Notes: generated from the letters alone by a model not told the origin. Positions 53,954 through 63,544 are shown, counted from the stretch's first letter. The stretch: 64,000 nucleotides of DNA from Steroidobacteraceae bacterium (GCA_029266835.1 JAQSWD010000005.1:1-64000); one strand, 5' to 3'. A program made the numbers and translations.

Positions 53954-55237
53954 ATGAGCCGAAACATCCCGCCGGTCACCGGCATGAAAGACGTCCTCAG
54001 CGCCGACATCGGCCTGTGGCAGCACGTGGAACGCAGCTGGCGCGCCGTGGCGGACGCGTATGGCTACGAGGAAATCCGCGTGCCCGTGGTCGAGCACACC
54101 GAGCTGTTCAAGCGCGCCATCGGTGAGTACACCGACGTGGTCGAGAAGGAGATGTACACCTTCACCGACCAGGGCGGCGATAGTTTGACGCTGCGCCCCG
54201 AAGCCACCGCCGGCATCGTGCGCGCCTGCATCTCCAACGGCCTGCTGCGCGGTGCGCGGCTGAAGCTCTGGTGCCAGGGCCCGATGTTCCGCCACGAGAA
54301 GCCGCAGAAGGGCCGTTTCCGCCAGTTCAACCAGATCGATCTCGAGGCCATCGGTTTCGCCGGCCCGGACGTGGACATCGAGATCATCGCGCTTACCGCG
54401 CGCCTCTGGAAGCAGCTGGGCCTGACGCGCGTGAAGCTGCAGATCAACTCGCTGGGCACGCCGGAGTCGCGCAAGGCGTATCGCGCGCTGCTGCAGGACT
54501 ATTTCCGCCGACATCTGGACGCGTTGGATGACGACGGCAAGCGGCGCCTCGAAGGCAATCCGCTGCGTATCCTCGACAGCAAACACCCGCCCACGCAGGA
54601 AATCGTGAAGAACGCGCCGGTGCTCACCGAGCATCTGGATGCGGAGTCGACCGCGCATTTTGCCGAGCTGCGCGCGGGTCTAGATGCGCTGGGTATTCCC
54701 TACACGGTCAACCCGCGCCTGGTACGTGGCCTCGACTACTACTCGCGCACCGTCTTCGAGTGGATCACGGACGCGCTGGGCAGCCAGGACGCGGTCTGCT
54801 CCGGCGGCCGGTACGACGGCCTCATCGCGCAGATGGGTGGCGAGGCCACTCCCGCGATCGGCTTCGCCATGGGCGTGGAACGCGTGGTGGAGCTGGTGCG
54901 GCTGGCGGGCATGACGGCTCCGGCCAACCTGCCCGATGTGTTCGTCATGGCGCAGGGCGATGCCGCCCAGCGCGGCGCGCTGGCGCTGGCCGAAAAGCTG
55001 CGCGACGAGCTGCCTGGCCACGGTATCGTGGTCCATTGCGGCTCGGCCAAGTTCAAGACACAGTTCCGCCGCGCCGACGAGTCGGGCGCGCGCGTCGCGC
55101 TGGTGATCGGCGAGGACGAGCTGGCGCGCGGTGTGGTCGCGTTGAAGCCTTTGAAGGGTGCGGAAAACACCCAGAGTGAATACCCGGTGGCCGAAATCGG
55201 CGCGCGGGTGGCGGAGTTTTTGAGGAGATCGACGTGA
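53954..55237 (+). CDS. hisS: Histidyl-tRNA synthetase
   Basis: 427 aa class II synthetase. MSRNIPPVTGMKDVLSADI, motif 2 LRGARLKLWCQGPMFRHEKP, the histidine-specific RGLDYYSRTVFEW and motif 3 GFAMGVERVVEL are present. Stop overlaps the yfgM-like start (GTGA). Confidence 0.98.
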   Translation: MSRNIPPVTGMKDVLSADIGLWQHVERSWRAVADAYGYEEIRVPVVEHTELFKRAIGEYTDVVEKEMYTFTDQGGDSLTLRPEATAGIVRACISNGLLRGARLKLWCQGPMFRHEKPQKGRFRQFNQIDLEAIGFAGPDVDIEIIALTARLWKQLGLTRVKLQINSLGTPESRKAYRALLQDYFRRHLDALDDDGKRRLEGNPLRILDSKHPPTQEIVKNAPVLTEHLDAESTAHFAELRAGLDALGIPYTVNPRLVRGLDYYSRTVFEWITDALGSQDAVCSGGRYDGLIAQMGGEATPAIGFAMGVERVVELVRLAGMTAPANLPDVFVMAQGDAAQRGALALAEKLRDELPGHGIVVHCGSAKFKTQFRRADESGARVALVIGEDELARGVVALKPLKGAENTQSEYPVAEIGARVAEFLRRST

Positions 55238-55914
55238 GCGATTTGAACGAACAGGAACAATGGGAACTCGCGAAACAGAAGGTGCGCGAGTTGTGGATCT
55301 ACGTCGTCGGCGGCGTGGCCCTGGGCCTGGCCGGCCTGTACGGATGGAACTGGTGGAACGACCGGCGCGAAACGCAGGCGGAAACCGCCTCGGCCCGCTA
55401 CGAAGAACTCATCCAGGCTTTCGGCCGAAACGACGCCACGCGCGGCATGACGCTGCTCGATGACCTCAAGGGTCAGTACGCCTGGACGCCGTATCCGGCG
55501 CTGGGCAGCCTGATCGCCGCTCGCGTTCAGGTCGAAGCCAATGAACTCGACAAGGCCGTGGCCAGTCTGAAGTTCGTCATGGACAACGCGCACGACGACG
55601 AAATCAAGCTCATCGCCCGTCTGCGGCTGGCGCGCGTGCTGGCCGAACAGGGCAAACACGACGAAGCGTTGGCGTTGCTCAAGGTCGAGGAAGCCGGGGA
55701 ATTCGCGCCGCGCCTGGCCGACACTCGCGGCGATGTGCTGCTGGCCAAAGGCGACCGGGATGGCGCGCTGCGCGAATACCAGGCGGCGCGGGCCACGCCC
55801 AACGAAGACGGACGCGTCGATTTCGACATGCTCGACCTCAAGATCCGCGATCTCGGCGGTACGCCGCCGGCTTCGCTCCCCGACGGCGTGACCATTACGA
55901 CCGAGGAATCCTGA
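55234..55914 (+). CDS. yfgM: YfgM-like inner membrane TPR protein
   Basis: 226 aa. Short cytoplasmic N-terminus, membrane helix about residues 21-43 (LWIYVVGGVALGLAGLYGWN) and a periplasmic TPR-like helical domain (KAVASLKFVMDNAHDD, GKHDEALALLKVEE). E. coli YfgM associates with SecYEG and PpiD and affects periplasmic chaperone traffic. Shares an overlapping stop/start with bamB. Confidence 0.9.
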   Translation: MSDLNEQEQWELAKQKVRELWIYVVGGVALGLAGLYGWNWWNDRRETQAETASARYEELIQAFGRNDATRGMTLLDDLKGQYAWTPYPALGSLIAARVQVEANELDKAVASLKFVMDNAHDDEIKLIARLRLARVLAEQGKHDEALALLKVEEAGEFAPRLADTRGDVLLAKGDRDGALREYQAARATPNEDGRVDFDMLDLKIRDLGGTPPASLPDGVTITTEES

Positions 55915-57125
55915 TGAACTACCGCAGCCTGGTGCTGGTTGCCGCGATGCTTGCGCTCGCGGCCTGCTCGAAGGACAAGAAGCCCGATCAGCCGGCCGAA
56001 CTCGTGGACATCAAGAATCCGAGCGTTCGCGTGCAGAAGGTGTGGGGCGCCAGCGTTGGCGGAGGCGGCAAGAAGCTGCGGCTGGGGCTCGGACTCTCGA
56101 CCGTGGGCAACCGGCTGTTCGCCGCGGGACGCGATGGTGACGTCGCGGCCTTCGACATCAAGACGGGCAAACAACTCTGGCGCGTCTCCACCAAGCTCGA
56201 GCTGGCCGGCGGCACGGGCGCGGGCGGTGATGCGGTGGTCGTGGGTTCGGCCGATGGCCAGGTCATCGTGCTGTCCGCGGAAAACGGCGCCGAAAAATGG
56301 CGCAGCGACGTGAAGGGCGAGGTGTTGTCGGCGCCGGCCATCGCCGACAACGAAGTCATCGTCCGCACGGTCGACGGCAAGCTGCGCGCGCTCGCGCTGG
56401 CGGACGGCAAGGAAACCTGGACCACCGAGCAGCAGATTCCGCGGCTCACGCTGCGGGGCACGGCCGCCCCCGTGGTGGCGCGCGACATGGCTCTCTCGGG
56501 GTTCGACAATGGCCGCGTCATGGCGGTGAATCTCAGCGACGGCGCCACGGTCTGGGATTCTTCGGTATCGCCTGCGCATGGCCGCACCGAGCTCGAACGC
56601 CTGAACGACATCGACGCCGCCGTGAAGGTCTCGGGTGACGAAGTGTTCGTCGCCGGGTTCCAGGGTCGCGCCGCCATGCTCTCGCTGGATTCCGGCCAGA
56701 TCTGGTGGACGCAGGAACTGTCGAGCTACCGTGGCGTGGACGTGGATGACGACCAGATGTACGTCGCCACGTCGCAGGGCGACCTCGTGGCGCTCAAGAA
56801 GCGCAACGGTGTCGAGGTGTGGCGCAATGACACGCTCAAGCATCGCAGCTTGTCCGCACCGGCGGCGGCGGGCGATTACGTCGTGGTCGCCGATCTCGAG
56901 GGTTACGTGCACTGGTTCGACCGTGCCACCGGCTCGCTGGTCGCACGCGCCAAGACCAGCGGCGGCCGCGTGACGAACGCGCCGCTGGCCGCCAATGGCA
57001 ATGTCTACGTGATCACCGACAAGGGCGACATCTCCGCGTTGCACGGAATTCCGGTTGCCGCGCGGGCCGCGAAATCCGATCCGGCTCCGGCGGGCGAGGA
57101 CGCCTCGCCTTCGCCCGGTGGCTGA
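55914..57125 (+). CDS. bamB: Outer membrane assembly lipoprotein BamB
   Basis: 403 aa. Lipobox LAAC (cysteine 19); eight-bladed PQQ-type beta-propeller with blade repeats such as VAAFDIKTGKQLWRVST and VIVLSAENGAEKWRSDV. Part of the BAM complex that inserts outer membrane proteins. A Pro/Ala/Ser tail follows the propeller. Conserved upstream of der. Confidence 0.96.
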   Translation: MNYRSLVLVAAMLALAACSKDKKPDQPAELVDIKNPSVRVQKVWGASVGGGGKKLRLGLGLSTVGNRLFAAGRDGDVAAFDIKTGKQLWRVSTKLELAGGTGAGGDAVVVGSADGQVIVLSAENGAEKWRSDVKGEVLSAPAIADNEVIVRTVDGKLRALALADGKETWTTEQQIPRLTLRGTAAPVVARDMALSGFDNGRVMAVNLSDGATVWDSSVSPAHGRTELERLNDIDAAVKVSGDEVFVAGFQGRAAMLSLDSGQIWWTQELSSYRGVDVDDDQMYVATSQGDLVALKKRNGVEVWRNDTLKHRSLSAPAAAGDYVVVADLEGYVHWFDRATGSLVARAKTSGGRVTNAPLAANGNVYVITDKGDISALHGIPVAARAAKSDPAPAGEDASPSPGG

Positions 57126-57157
57126 TCCGCCCGCGTAGTACTTAAGAAGGTTTCTCC

Positions 57158-58579
57158 ATGCTGCCGGTCATCGCCATCGTCGGCCGGCCGAACGTCGGCA
57201 AGTCCACGCTGTTCAATACGCTCACGCAGACGCGTGACGCCATCGTCGCGGACGTGCCCGGCGTCACGCGCGACCGTCAGTATGGTTACGGCCGGCTCGG
57301 TCCCGTGCAGTACGTCTGCATCGACACCGGCGGCCTGGTGGAGAATCCCAGCGGCATGGACGCGCTCATGCGCATCCAGACCGAACACGCGATCAAGGAA
57401 GCCGATCGGCTGCTGTTCATCGCCGACGCGCGGGCCGGGCTCACGCCGCAGGACATGTTCTTCGCGCGCGAACTGCGCAAGTCCGGCAAGCCTGTCTACC
57501 TGGCGGTCAACAAGGCGGAAGGCATGGAAGCCGCCATCGCGGCCTCGGATTTCCATTCGTTGGGACTGGGCGAGCCGCATGCCATTGCCGCGACCCACGG
57601 TTATGGCTGCGAAGACCTCATGGAGTTGGTGCTCGAGGGCTTCGAAGCGCCGCCGCCCGAAGACGAGGAGCCGCAGGATGGCCGCATCCGCATCGCCGTC
57701 ATCGGCCGGCCCAATGTCGGCAAGTCCACGCTGATCAACCGGCTCATCGGCGAGGAGCGCGTGATCACCAGCGACGTGGCCGGCACCACGCGCGACAGCA
57801 TCCTGGTGCCCTTCGAGCGCGACAACCGGCTGTTCACGCTCATCGACACGGCGGGTGTCCGCCGGCGCGCCAGGATCGACGACGAAGTCGAACACCTGTC
57901 GGTGTCGAAGACGCTGCAGGCCATCGCCGAGGCGCACGTGGTCACCATGGTGGTGGACGCGCAGGATTCCATCGGCGAGCAGGACGCGAGCGTACTGGGT
58001 CTCGCCCTGAGCCGCGGCCGCGCGCTGATCCTCGCCGTGAACAAGTGGGACAACATTCCCAACGACCAGCGCGAAGAGATCAAGCGCCTGCTCACGCTGA
58101 AGATCGATTTCATCCCGTTCGCGCCCGTGCATTTCGTGAGCGCGCGCCACGGCACCGGCGTCGGCAACCTCGTGCATTCGATGATCCGCGCCTACGAGGC
58201 AGCGATGCGCCAGATGAAGACGCCGGAGCTCACCAAGTGCATGGAGGCGGCGATGGTGCAGCACCAGCCCCCCATCGTCCGCGGGCGGCGCATCCGGCTG
58301 CGCTACGCGCACCAGGGTGGACGCAATCCGCCGCGCATCATCGTGCACGGCAGCCAGGCGGCGCATGTGCCCGAGTCGTACAAGCGCTACCTGGCGAACG
58401 TGTTTCGCGAGCGTTTCGATCTGTTCGCCACGCCCGTGGCGGTGGAATTCCGCAGCGACGTGAATCCTTTCCTCAAGGACAAGCCTAAGGAAAAGCGCGG
58501 CTTGAAGACATCGCAGAAAGAGCGTCGAGACCGGCGCATCGCCAAAGACCGCGCGAAGCGCCCCGCCAAGAAGAAATAA
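57158..58579 (+). CDS. der: GTPase Der (EngA)
   Basis: 473 aa ribosome-assembly GTPase with two tandem G domains: GRPNVGKST at about 8-16 and again at about 184-192, DTGG and DTAG, NKAE and NKWD. C-terminal KH-like domain RQMKTPELTKCMEAAM and a basic tail (RRIAKDRAKRPAKKK). Last gene of the housekeeping run. Confidence 0.98.
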   Translation: MLPVIAIVGRPNVGKSTLFNTLTQTRDAIVADVPGVTRDRQYGYGRLGPVQYVCIDTGGLVENPSGMDALMRIQTEHAIKEADRLLFIADARAGLTPQDMFFARELRKSGKPVYLAVNKAEGMEAAIAASDFHSLGLGEPHAIAATHGYGCEDLMELVLEGFEAPPPEDEEPQDGRIRIAVIGRPNVGKSTLINRLIGEERVITSDVAGTTRDSILVPFERDNRLFTLIDTAGVRRRARIDDEVEHLSVSKTLQAIAEAHVVTMVVDAQDSIGEQDASVLGLALSRGRALILAVNKWDNIPNDQREEIKRLLTLKIDFIPFAPVHFVSARHGTGVGNLVHSMIRAYEAAMRQMKTPELTKCMEAAMVQHQPPIVRGRRIRLRYAHQGGRNPPRIIVHGSQAAHVPESYKRYLANVFRERFDLFATPVAVEFRSDVNPFLKDKPKEKRGLKTSQKERRDRRIAKDRAKRPAKKK

Positions 58580-59015
58580 CTGCGCGCGCCGCCGCGGGTA
58601 GCGAGGCCGCAGGGCTGGATAGCGCTTACATTCAATCGCTGTCGCCCGCGTACACCGTCGTGTCACGCAGCGCAATCATGACAACCCGTCAGAGCTTTTC
58701 TGTGGACGATTGCCGACAGTCGTGAACGACGGATCGACATCCGCCATGGAAAATTTTCAATCGCTTGCATTGTCACCGCTACGCGCCTAGCGTTCGAATC
58801 ACGCGCAGGTCAGCCACGGACGGCAACGACGACCGGGAAGATCCTGCAGAAGTTAGTTGAGCGTCGCGGCCGCAGGGCCGTTGGCGCGGACAGGAGCGGT
58901 GCAGGATGCACGTCGTCACAGCGCAGGTTGACGTGGGCCGGTTCTCGCCCACCAGCCTCCAATCTCAACTGGTTTCTGCCGGTCTCCCCGCCAACCAAAT
59001 CGCAAAGGGAGATCT
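58580..59015. other. 436-bp gene-free stretch before the subtilase gene
   Basis: No convincing ORF on either strand. Local features are weak: TTGCAT with TAGCGT 17 bp later (near 58764-58792) as a poor promoter for the subtilase, a 5-bp inverted repeat GTGCA-GGA-TGCAC and a 6-bp stem GTGGGC/GCCCAC (58933-58952). AAAGGGAGA just before 59016 is the subtilase ribosome site. A small RNA cannot be excluded from sequence alone. Confidence 0.5.
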
Positions 59016-60779
59016 ATGATTCGCCTATCTACCAAGGGAGGCGCGCGCCTCTCGCTCGCCATCGGCCTGTTGATGTGCGCTTCCGCGGCTTCGGCCGCCG
59101 ACGCGAACTTCACCGATCGCATCATCGTCAAGTATCGCAGCGGCGGCTTGTTGTCCGGGATCGAGCAGACCAAGCAGATGAATGCCACCGAGGCATCGGC
59201 GGCGCGCAGCGGCGTGGCGCTGACGCACGTTCGCGCGACGGGACTCGGTTCCCAGGTGCTCAGGGCCGATCGCCGGCTCAGCCTCGACGAGGCCAGGCGA
59301 CTCGCGGCCGACATCGCCGCCAGCGACCCGAACGTGGAATATGCCGAGCCCGACCGCATCATGCGGCACACGCTCACGCCCAACGACACGCGCTACAACG
59401 AGCAGTGGCACTACTTCGAGACCACCGGCGGCATCAACGCGCCGGCCGCCTGGGACAAGTCCACGGGCGCGGGCGTGGTGGTGGCGGTCATCGACACCGG
59501 CTATCGGCCGCATGCGGACCTCAACGCCAACATCCTGCAAGGCTACGACTTCATCAGCGACACATTCGTCTCCAACGACGGCAATGGGCGCGACAGTGAC
59601 GCGCGCGATCCGGGCGACTGGATCAACGCGGGTGAATGCGCGCCGGGCGACCCGGCTACCTTCGAAGCCTCGAGCTGGCACGGCACACATGTCGCGGGAA
59701 CCATTGCCGCGGTGACCAACAATACGAATGGCGTGGCGGGCGTGGCGTTCGGCGCGAAAGTCGTCCCGGCACGCGTGCTCGGCAAGTGCGGCGGTTATAC
59801 CTCCGACATCGCCGATGCCATCGTGTGGAGCTCGGGCGGCAGCGTGTCCGGCGTGCCGGCGAATGCCAACCCCGCGAAGGTGCTGAGCATCTCGCTGGGA
59901 GGTATCGGCCCCTGCGATAACACCACGCAGAACGCCATCAATTCGGCGCGTTCGCGCGGCGCATCGGTCATCGTCGCGGCGGGCAACTACAACCACAATG
60001 CGTCGCAGGATTCACCCGCGAATTGCTCGGGTGTAGTCACCGTCGCCGCTACCGGGCGCAACGGCGGCAAGGCCTCGTACTCCAACTACGGCGCCACCGT
60101 GGAAGTGGCCGCGCCCGGCGGCAGCGGCGGCGCCAACAGCGTGTTGTCGACGCTGAATACCGGCACGACCACGCCGGGTTCCGACAGCTACGCGCTGTAC
60201 AACGGCACGTCCATGGCCACGCCGCATGTGTCGGGCGTGGTGGCGCTCATGCTCGCGGCGAAGTCGACGCTCACGCCGGACCAGGTGACGTCCATCCTGC
60301 AGAGCACGGCGCGACCGTTCCCGGCGACATGCTCGCAGTGCGGCTCGGGCATCGTCAACGCCAACGCGGCCGTCGATGCGGCGCTGGGGAATACCACTCC
60401 GCCGGATCCGCCGGGCACCATCGCCGAGGTCGAGCCTAACAACTCGCGCTCGGCGTCCCAGCTGGTGTCGACGGACAACAGCACCGTGGCCGGCGTGATC
60501 GGCAGCACGTCCGACACCGACTATTACCGGGTGACACTGCCCGCCGGACGTACGCTGGTATCGACGTTGGTCCCCAATGCCACGTCTGACTACGACCTGT
60601 ACGTGTACAACAGCAATGGCTCGTTGATCGGCAGCAGCGAAAGAGGCACGGGTCAGACGGACACTGTCTCCGTGACCAACTCGGGCAGCAGCGCGATCAC
60701 GCGCTACATCCGGGTGACGCGCTGGAGCGGCGGAACGGGCGCGACCAACGGCAAGTACACACTCAACCTGAACTGGTGA
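59016..60779 (+). CDS. Secreted subtilisin-like serine peptidase (S8) with PPC domain
   Basis: 587 aa. Signal peptide (ASAASAAD, cut about 28), inhibitor-type propeptide (IIVKYRSGG to VEYAEPDRIM), catalytic domain with D160 (AVIDTGY), H222 (SWHGTHVAGT) and S399 (NGTSMATPH), then a linker (TTPPDPPGTIAEVEPNNS) and a bacterial pre-peptidase C-terminal domain (DTDYYRVTLPAG to YTLNLNW). Extracellular protein degradation. Cysteines in the mature part are paired plausibly (GKCGGY, PCDNTT, CSQCGSG). Ends at a strong terminator. Confidence 0.96.
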   Translation: MIRLSTKGGARLSLAIGLLMCASAASAADANFTDRIIVKYRSGGLLSGIEQTKQMNATEASAARSGVALTHVRATGLGSQVLRADRRLSLDEARRLAADIAASDPNVEYAEPDRIMRHTLTPNDTRYNEQWHYFETTGGINAPAAWDKSTGAGVVVAVIDTGYRPHADLNANILQGYDFISDTFVSNDGNGRDSDARDPGDWINAGECAPGDPATFEASSWHGTHVAGTIAAVTNNTNGVAGVAFGAKVVPARVLGKCGGYTSDIADAIVWSSGGSVSGVPANANPAKVLSISLGGIGPCDNTTQNAINSARSRGASVIVAAGNYNHNASQDSPANCSGVVTVAATGRNGGKASYSNYGATVEVAAPGGSGGANSVLSTLNTGTTTPGSDSYALYNGTSMATPHVSGVVALMLAAKSTLTPDQVTSILQSTARPFPATCSQCGSGIVNANAAVDAALGNTTPPDPPGTIAEVEPNNSRSASQLVSTDNSTVAGVIGSTSDTDYYRVTLPAGRTLVSTLVPNATSDYDLYVYNSNGSLIGSSERGTGQTDTVSVTNSGSSAITRYIRVTRWSGGTGATNGKYTLNLNW

Positions 60780-60805
60780 GGCTGAATCGGCAAGTAGCGA
60801 GAGTC

Positions 60806-60836
60806 GGGGACGGACGCGAGTCCGTCCCCTTTTTTT
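60806..60836 (+). terminator. Rho-independent terminator after subtilase
   Basis: GGGGACGGAC, GCGA loop, GTCCGTCCCC, then seven T: a 10-bp perfect stem. It lies between the subtilase and the convergent EF-hand gene and its A/T flanks could serve both. Confidence 0.93.
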
Positions 60837-60842
60837 CGAGAA

Positions 60843-61109
60843 TCAGCGGTCCGGCTTGGTGCGGACATTGCGGCGGAATTCACCCTTGCTGATGTAGCCG
60901 TCCGAATTGCGGTCGATCATCGTGAAGCTGCTGTTCAGGCCTTCGTGGCTGGCGGCTTCTTCCTTGCTCAGCTGGCCGTCGGAATCGCTGTCCAGGGTGG
61001 CGAACATGTCCTTTTTCTCGCCGCGGGAATCCGATTCCCCGGCTTGCGCGGAAACGGTGGCGGTCGCGAGCAGGGCGGCGGAGCAGAGCACCATGAGTGG
61101 GGTTTTCAT
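60843..61109 (-). CDS. Exported EF-hand calcium-binding protein
   Basis: 88 aa. Signal peptide (MKTPLMVLCSAALLATATVSAQAG is cleaved near 23; cited as residues 1-23) then two EF loops, DSDSDGQLSKEE and DRNSDGYISKGE, each with the acidic 1, 3, 5 and 12 positions intact. A small periplasmic or secreted calcium sensor or buffer. Convergent with the subtilase, which may need calcium, but a link is only suggested by position. GGAGAACG is the ribosome site. Confidence 0.88.
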   Translation of the reverse strand: MKTPLMVLCSAALLATATVSAQAGESDSRGEKKDMFATLDSDSDGQLSKEEAASHEGLNSSFTMIDRNSDGYISKGEFRRNVRTKPDR

Positions 61110-61125
61110 AACGTTCTCCGATATG

Positions 61126-61153
61126 GGTAGTTCGTCTGAACGGACGAACTACC
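61126..61153 (-). promoter_or_regulatory. Hairpin in the leader of the EF-hand gene
   Basis: GGTAGTTCGTC, 6-base loop, GACGAACTACC: an 11-bp perfect inverted repeat starting 17 bases upstream of the EF-hand start. No T tract follows on the minus strand. It may be an operator, a leader hairpin or a weak terminator for the M23 gene upstream. Confidence 0.5.
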
Positions 61154-61260
61154 GGCGCGCGGGTTCCGGAACGCGCGCGGCGTCGCGAAGACCGCGGCAA
61201 CGTCCGACATTCTGCTGCGCAGCGGCGGCGGCCCGGTAAGACCTCGCGCGGGTCAATCGG

Positions 61261-62145
61261 TCACTTTTTCCGATCGGCGGCCGGCGTGGCCGGCTTTTTC
61301 TGCGGCGGTGGAGGTGCGAGGAACAGCGCCGGATCCACCATGGTGCCACTCAGCGCCACGCCCCAATGCAGATGCGGCCCGGTGACGCGGCCCGTGGCGC
61401 CGACGTCGCCGATGACGTCGCCCAGCTTCACTTCCTGGCCCACCTCGACGCGGATCTTCGAGAGATGGCAGTACATGGTTGTGAGGCCCTGGCCGTGATC
61501 GATGATCACGTTGCCGCCGTTGAAATAATACTCGCCGATGTCGACGATCCTGCCGGCCAGCGGCGCCTTGATGGGCGTGCCCGTGGGGGCGGCGATGTCC
61601 ATGCCGCTGTGCGGCCGGCGCGATTCGCCATTGAACACCCGGCGCAAGCCGAAGGAGCTGGAGCGTGGGCCCGGCACGGGCTGCGACAGGCGCAACGTGG
61701 CCGGAGTATCAGGAGAAAAGCTCGCGAGCGCGGCGCGCACCTTCTCGCTTTCCCTTGCAATGCGCTCCTCGTTCTCCGGCGAAGGGTTCACCATCGCGGG
61801 CGCCACCTTGAGCTGCTGCGTGCGATATTGCTTGGGCAGCACCTGGAAGGAAATTTTGCGCGCATCCCGACCGGGTTGCTCCACGTCCACGCTTCGTTCG
61901 CCGGGTTCCACGTCCAGCGATATGCCCACGATGGCCAGCCACCCGTCGCCCTGGCGCACCACCATCGCGGCGCGATCGGCATGTTTCACCACGGGCTTCT
62001 CGTCAGCGCTGCCGGGTATGTTGAAAGTGACCACTCCGCCGGGCACGGCCGAGACCCGCGGTGCGACGAACCCGGCCGCGTACGCGGCGGGCGCCGCGAG
62101 CAACAGCCACGCGAACACGTGAACCAGGGAACTACGCATCTTCAT
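61261..62145 (-). CDS. M23-family metallopeptidase (LytM domain)
   Basis: 294 aa exported peptidoglycan hydrolase. Signal peptide (AAYAAG), an N-terminal Ig-like region (about 28-110), a linker, and the LytM domain with the zinc ligands H179 and D183 (HSGMD) and HLH (258-260, GPHLHWG), plus H227. All catalytic residues are present, so it is probably active, unlike EnvC/NlpD. C-terminal Pro/Lys tail. Overlaps xseA by 14 bp on the same strand. Confidence 0.93.
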   Translation of the reverse strand: MKMRSSLVHVFAWLLLAAPAAYAAGFVAPRVSAVPGGVVTFNIPGSADEKPVVKHADRAAMVVRQGDGWLAIVGISLDVEPGERSVDVEQPGRDARKISFQVLPKQYRTQQLKVAPAMVNPSPENEERIARESEKVRAALASFSPDTPATLRLSQPVPGPRSSSFGLRRVFNGESRRPHSGMDIAAPTGTPIKAPLAGRIVDIGEYYFNGGNVIIDHGQGLTTMYCHLSKIRVEVGQEVKLGDVIGDVGATGRVTGPHLHWGVALSGTMVDPALFLAPPPPQKKPATPAADRKK

Positions 62146-63544
62146 CCGTCACCTGCTTGTAGACCGTCGCACGCAATCTTCCTTTCGACAGGCGCGCTTC
62201 GATCTCGGTTCCCGCGGGGGCCTGTGACGCGTCTCGCAGAAGTTTGCCGTTGTCGACGCGGGTGACCACGGCGAATCCGCGGCCGATCGTCGCCAGCGGG
62301 CTCACGGCATCCAGCGTGCGCGCGGACAAGGCCAGGCGCTGTTCGAGTTTCCCCAAACTACCGGCGAAGGCCGTGACCATGCGCTGTCGCAGCGTCGCGG
62401 CTCGAGCGCACAGCACCTCCAGGCGATGCCGTGGATTCTCTCGCCACATCCGCGTGCCGAGATTCTCGAGCCGTTGGCGCTGGTGAAGCAGGCTGCCGCG
62501 CAAGGCGGAGCGTAACCGCATGTCGAGGTCGTCGAGGCGCTGCGCGTGTTGCGCCAGTCGCGCGCCGGGATGCGACACCTGCAGGCGCTGCGACAAGCCG
62601 CCCAGCGCCAGCGCCTGGGCGCGCACCGCGCGCCCCATGGAAGCCGCGAATCGCACCTGGAACTGCGCAAGCATTTCCAGCCACGCGGCCTTGTCGGGCA
62701 CCGCGGCCAGTGCCGCGGCCGAAGGCGTGGGGGCGCGCACGTCCGCGACGAAATCCGCGATGGTCACGTCCACTTCATGGCCCACGCCGGAGATGGTGGG
62801 CACGCGAGACGCGGCAATGGCGCGCGCGACGCGTTCATCGTTGAAACACCAGAGATCCTCCAGTGATCCGCCACCCCGGGCGACGATGAGCACGTCGCAC
62901 TCCCGGCGCCGCGAAGCGGCCTCGATGGCACGCACGATCTCTGGCACGGCGGCCGCGCCTTGCACGGCGGTGGGATAGATGAGCACCGCGGCGGCCGGGA
63001 AACGCGCCCGGAGTACTCTCAATATGTCGTGAATGGCCGCGCCGGTGGGCGATGTGACCACGCCGATGCGCCGCGGAACCGCAGGCAGTGGCCGCTTTCG
63101 TTCCGCGGCGAAAAGGCCTTCGGCGGCCAGCCTGGTCTTGAGCTTTTCGAACTCTCGCTTGAGCGCGCCTTCTCCAGCCTCTTCGAGATGTTCGACGATG
63201 AGCTGATATTCGCCGCGCGGCTCGTAAAGGCCGACGCGCGCCCGCGCGAGTACGTGCATGCCCTCCTTGGGCCGGAATCGCAGCAGGGAATTGCGCTGCC
63301 TCCACATCGCGCAGCGCACCTGCGCCTGGGCGTCCTTCAGCGAGAAATACCAATGGCCAGAGGCGGGTGCGGCAAAATTCGACAATTCCCCTTCCAGCCA
63401 GAGGACGGGCAAACCCGATTCCAGAAGGAGCCGCACTTCTTTATTGAGCCGCGAGACGGTGTAGACGTCGCGAGTGGCACCGACGGACTGAGCGGGGAAC
63501 AGCGGTAGATCGTCGGAGGGGCTCACGCGGCCATTGTAAGCCAT
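62132..63544 (-). CDS. xseA: Exodeoxyribonuclease VII large subunit
   Basis: 470 aa. N-terminal OB-fold (VSRLNKEVRLLLESGLPVLW, GHWYFSLKDAQAQVRC) and the catalytic region GVVTSPTGAAIHDILRVL, VARGGGSLEDLWCFNDERVARA and GVGHEVDVTIADFVADVRAPTP (the last cited only as residues around 254-275), then a coiled-coil tail. Degrades single-stranded DNA with XseB, which is not here. Start ATG at 63544; a GTG seven codons in is possible. Confidence 0.95.
   Translation of the reverse strand: MAYNGRVSPSDDLPLFPAQSVGATRDVYTVSRLNKEVRLLLESGLPVLWLEGELSNFAAPASGHWYFSLKDAQAQVRCAMWRQRNSLLRFRPKEGMHVLARARVGLYEPRGEYQLIVEHLEEAGEGALKREFEKLKTRLAAEGLFAAERKRPLPAVPRRIGVVTSPTGAAIHDILRVLRARFPAAAVLIYPTAVQGAAAVPEIVRAIEAASRRRECDVLIVARGGGSLEDLWCFNDERVARAIAASRVPTISGVGHEVDVTIADFVADVRAPTPSAAALAAVPDKAAWLEMLAQFQVRFAASMGRAVRAQALALGGLSQRLQVSHPGARLAQHAQRLDDLDMRLRSALRGSLLHQRQRLENLGTRMWRENPRHRLEVLCARAATLRQRMVTAFAGSLGKLEQRLALSARTLDAVSPLATIGRGFAVVTRVDNGKLLRDASQAPAGTEIEARLSKGRLRATVYKQVTDEDA

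Noticed and set aside
55527-58675. Two frames of over 500 aa on the minus strand opposite yfgM, bamB and der
   Set aside because: Same composition signature and no motif; the plus-strand genes are certain.
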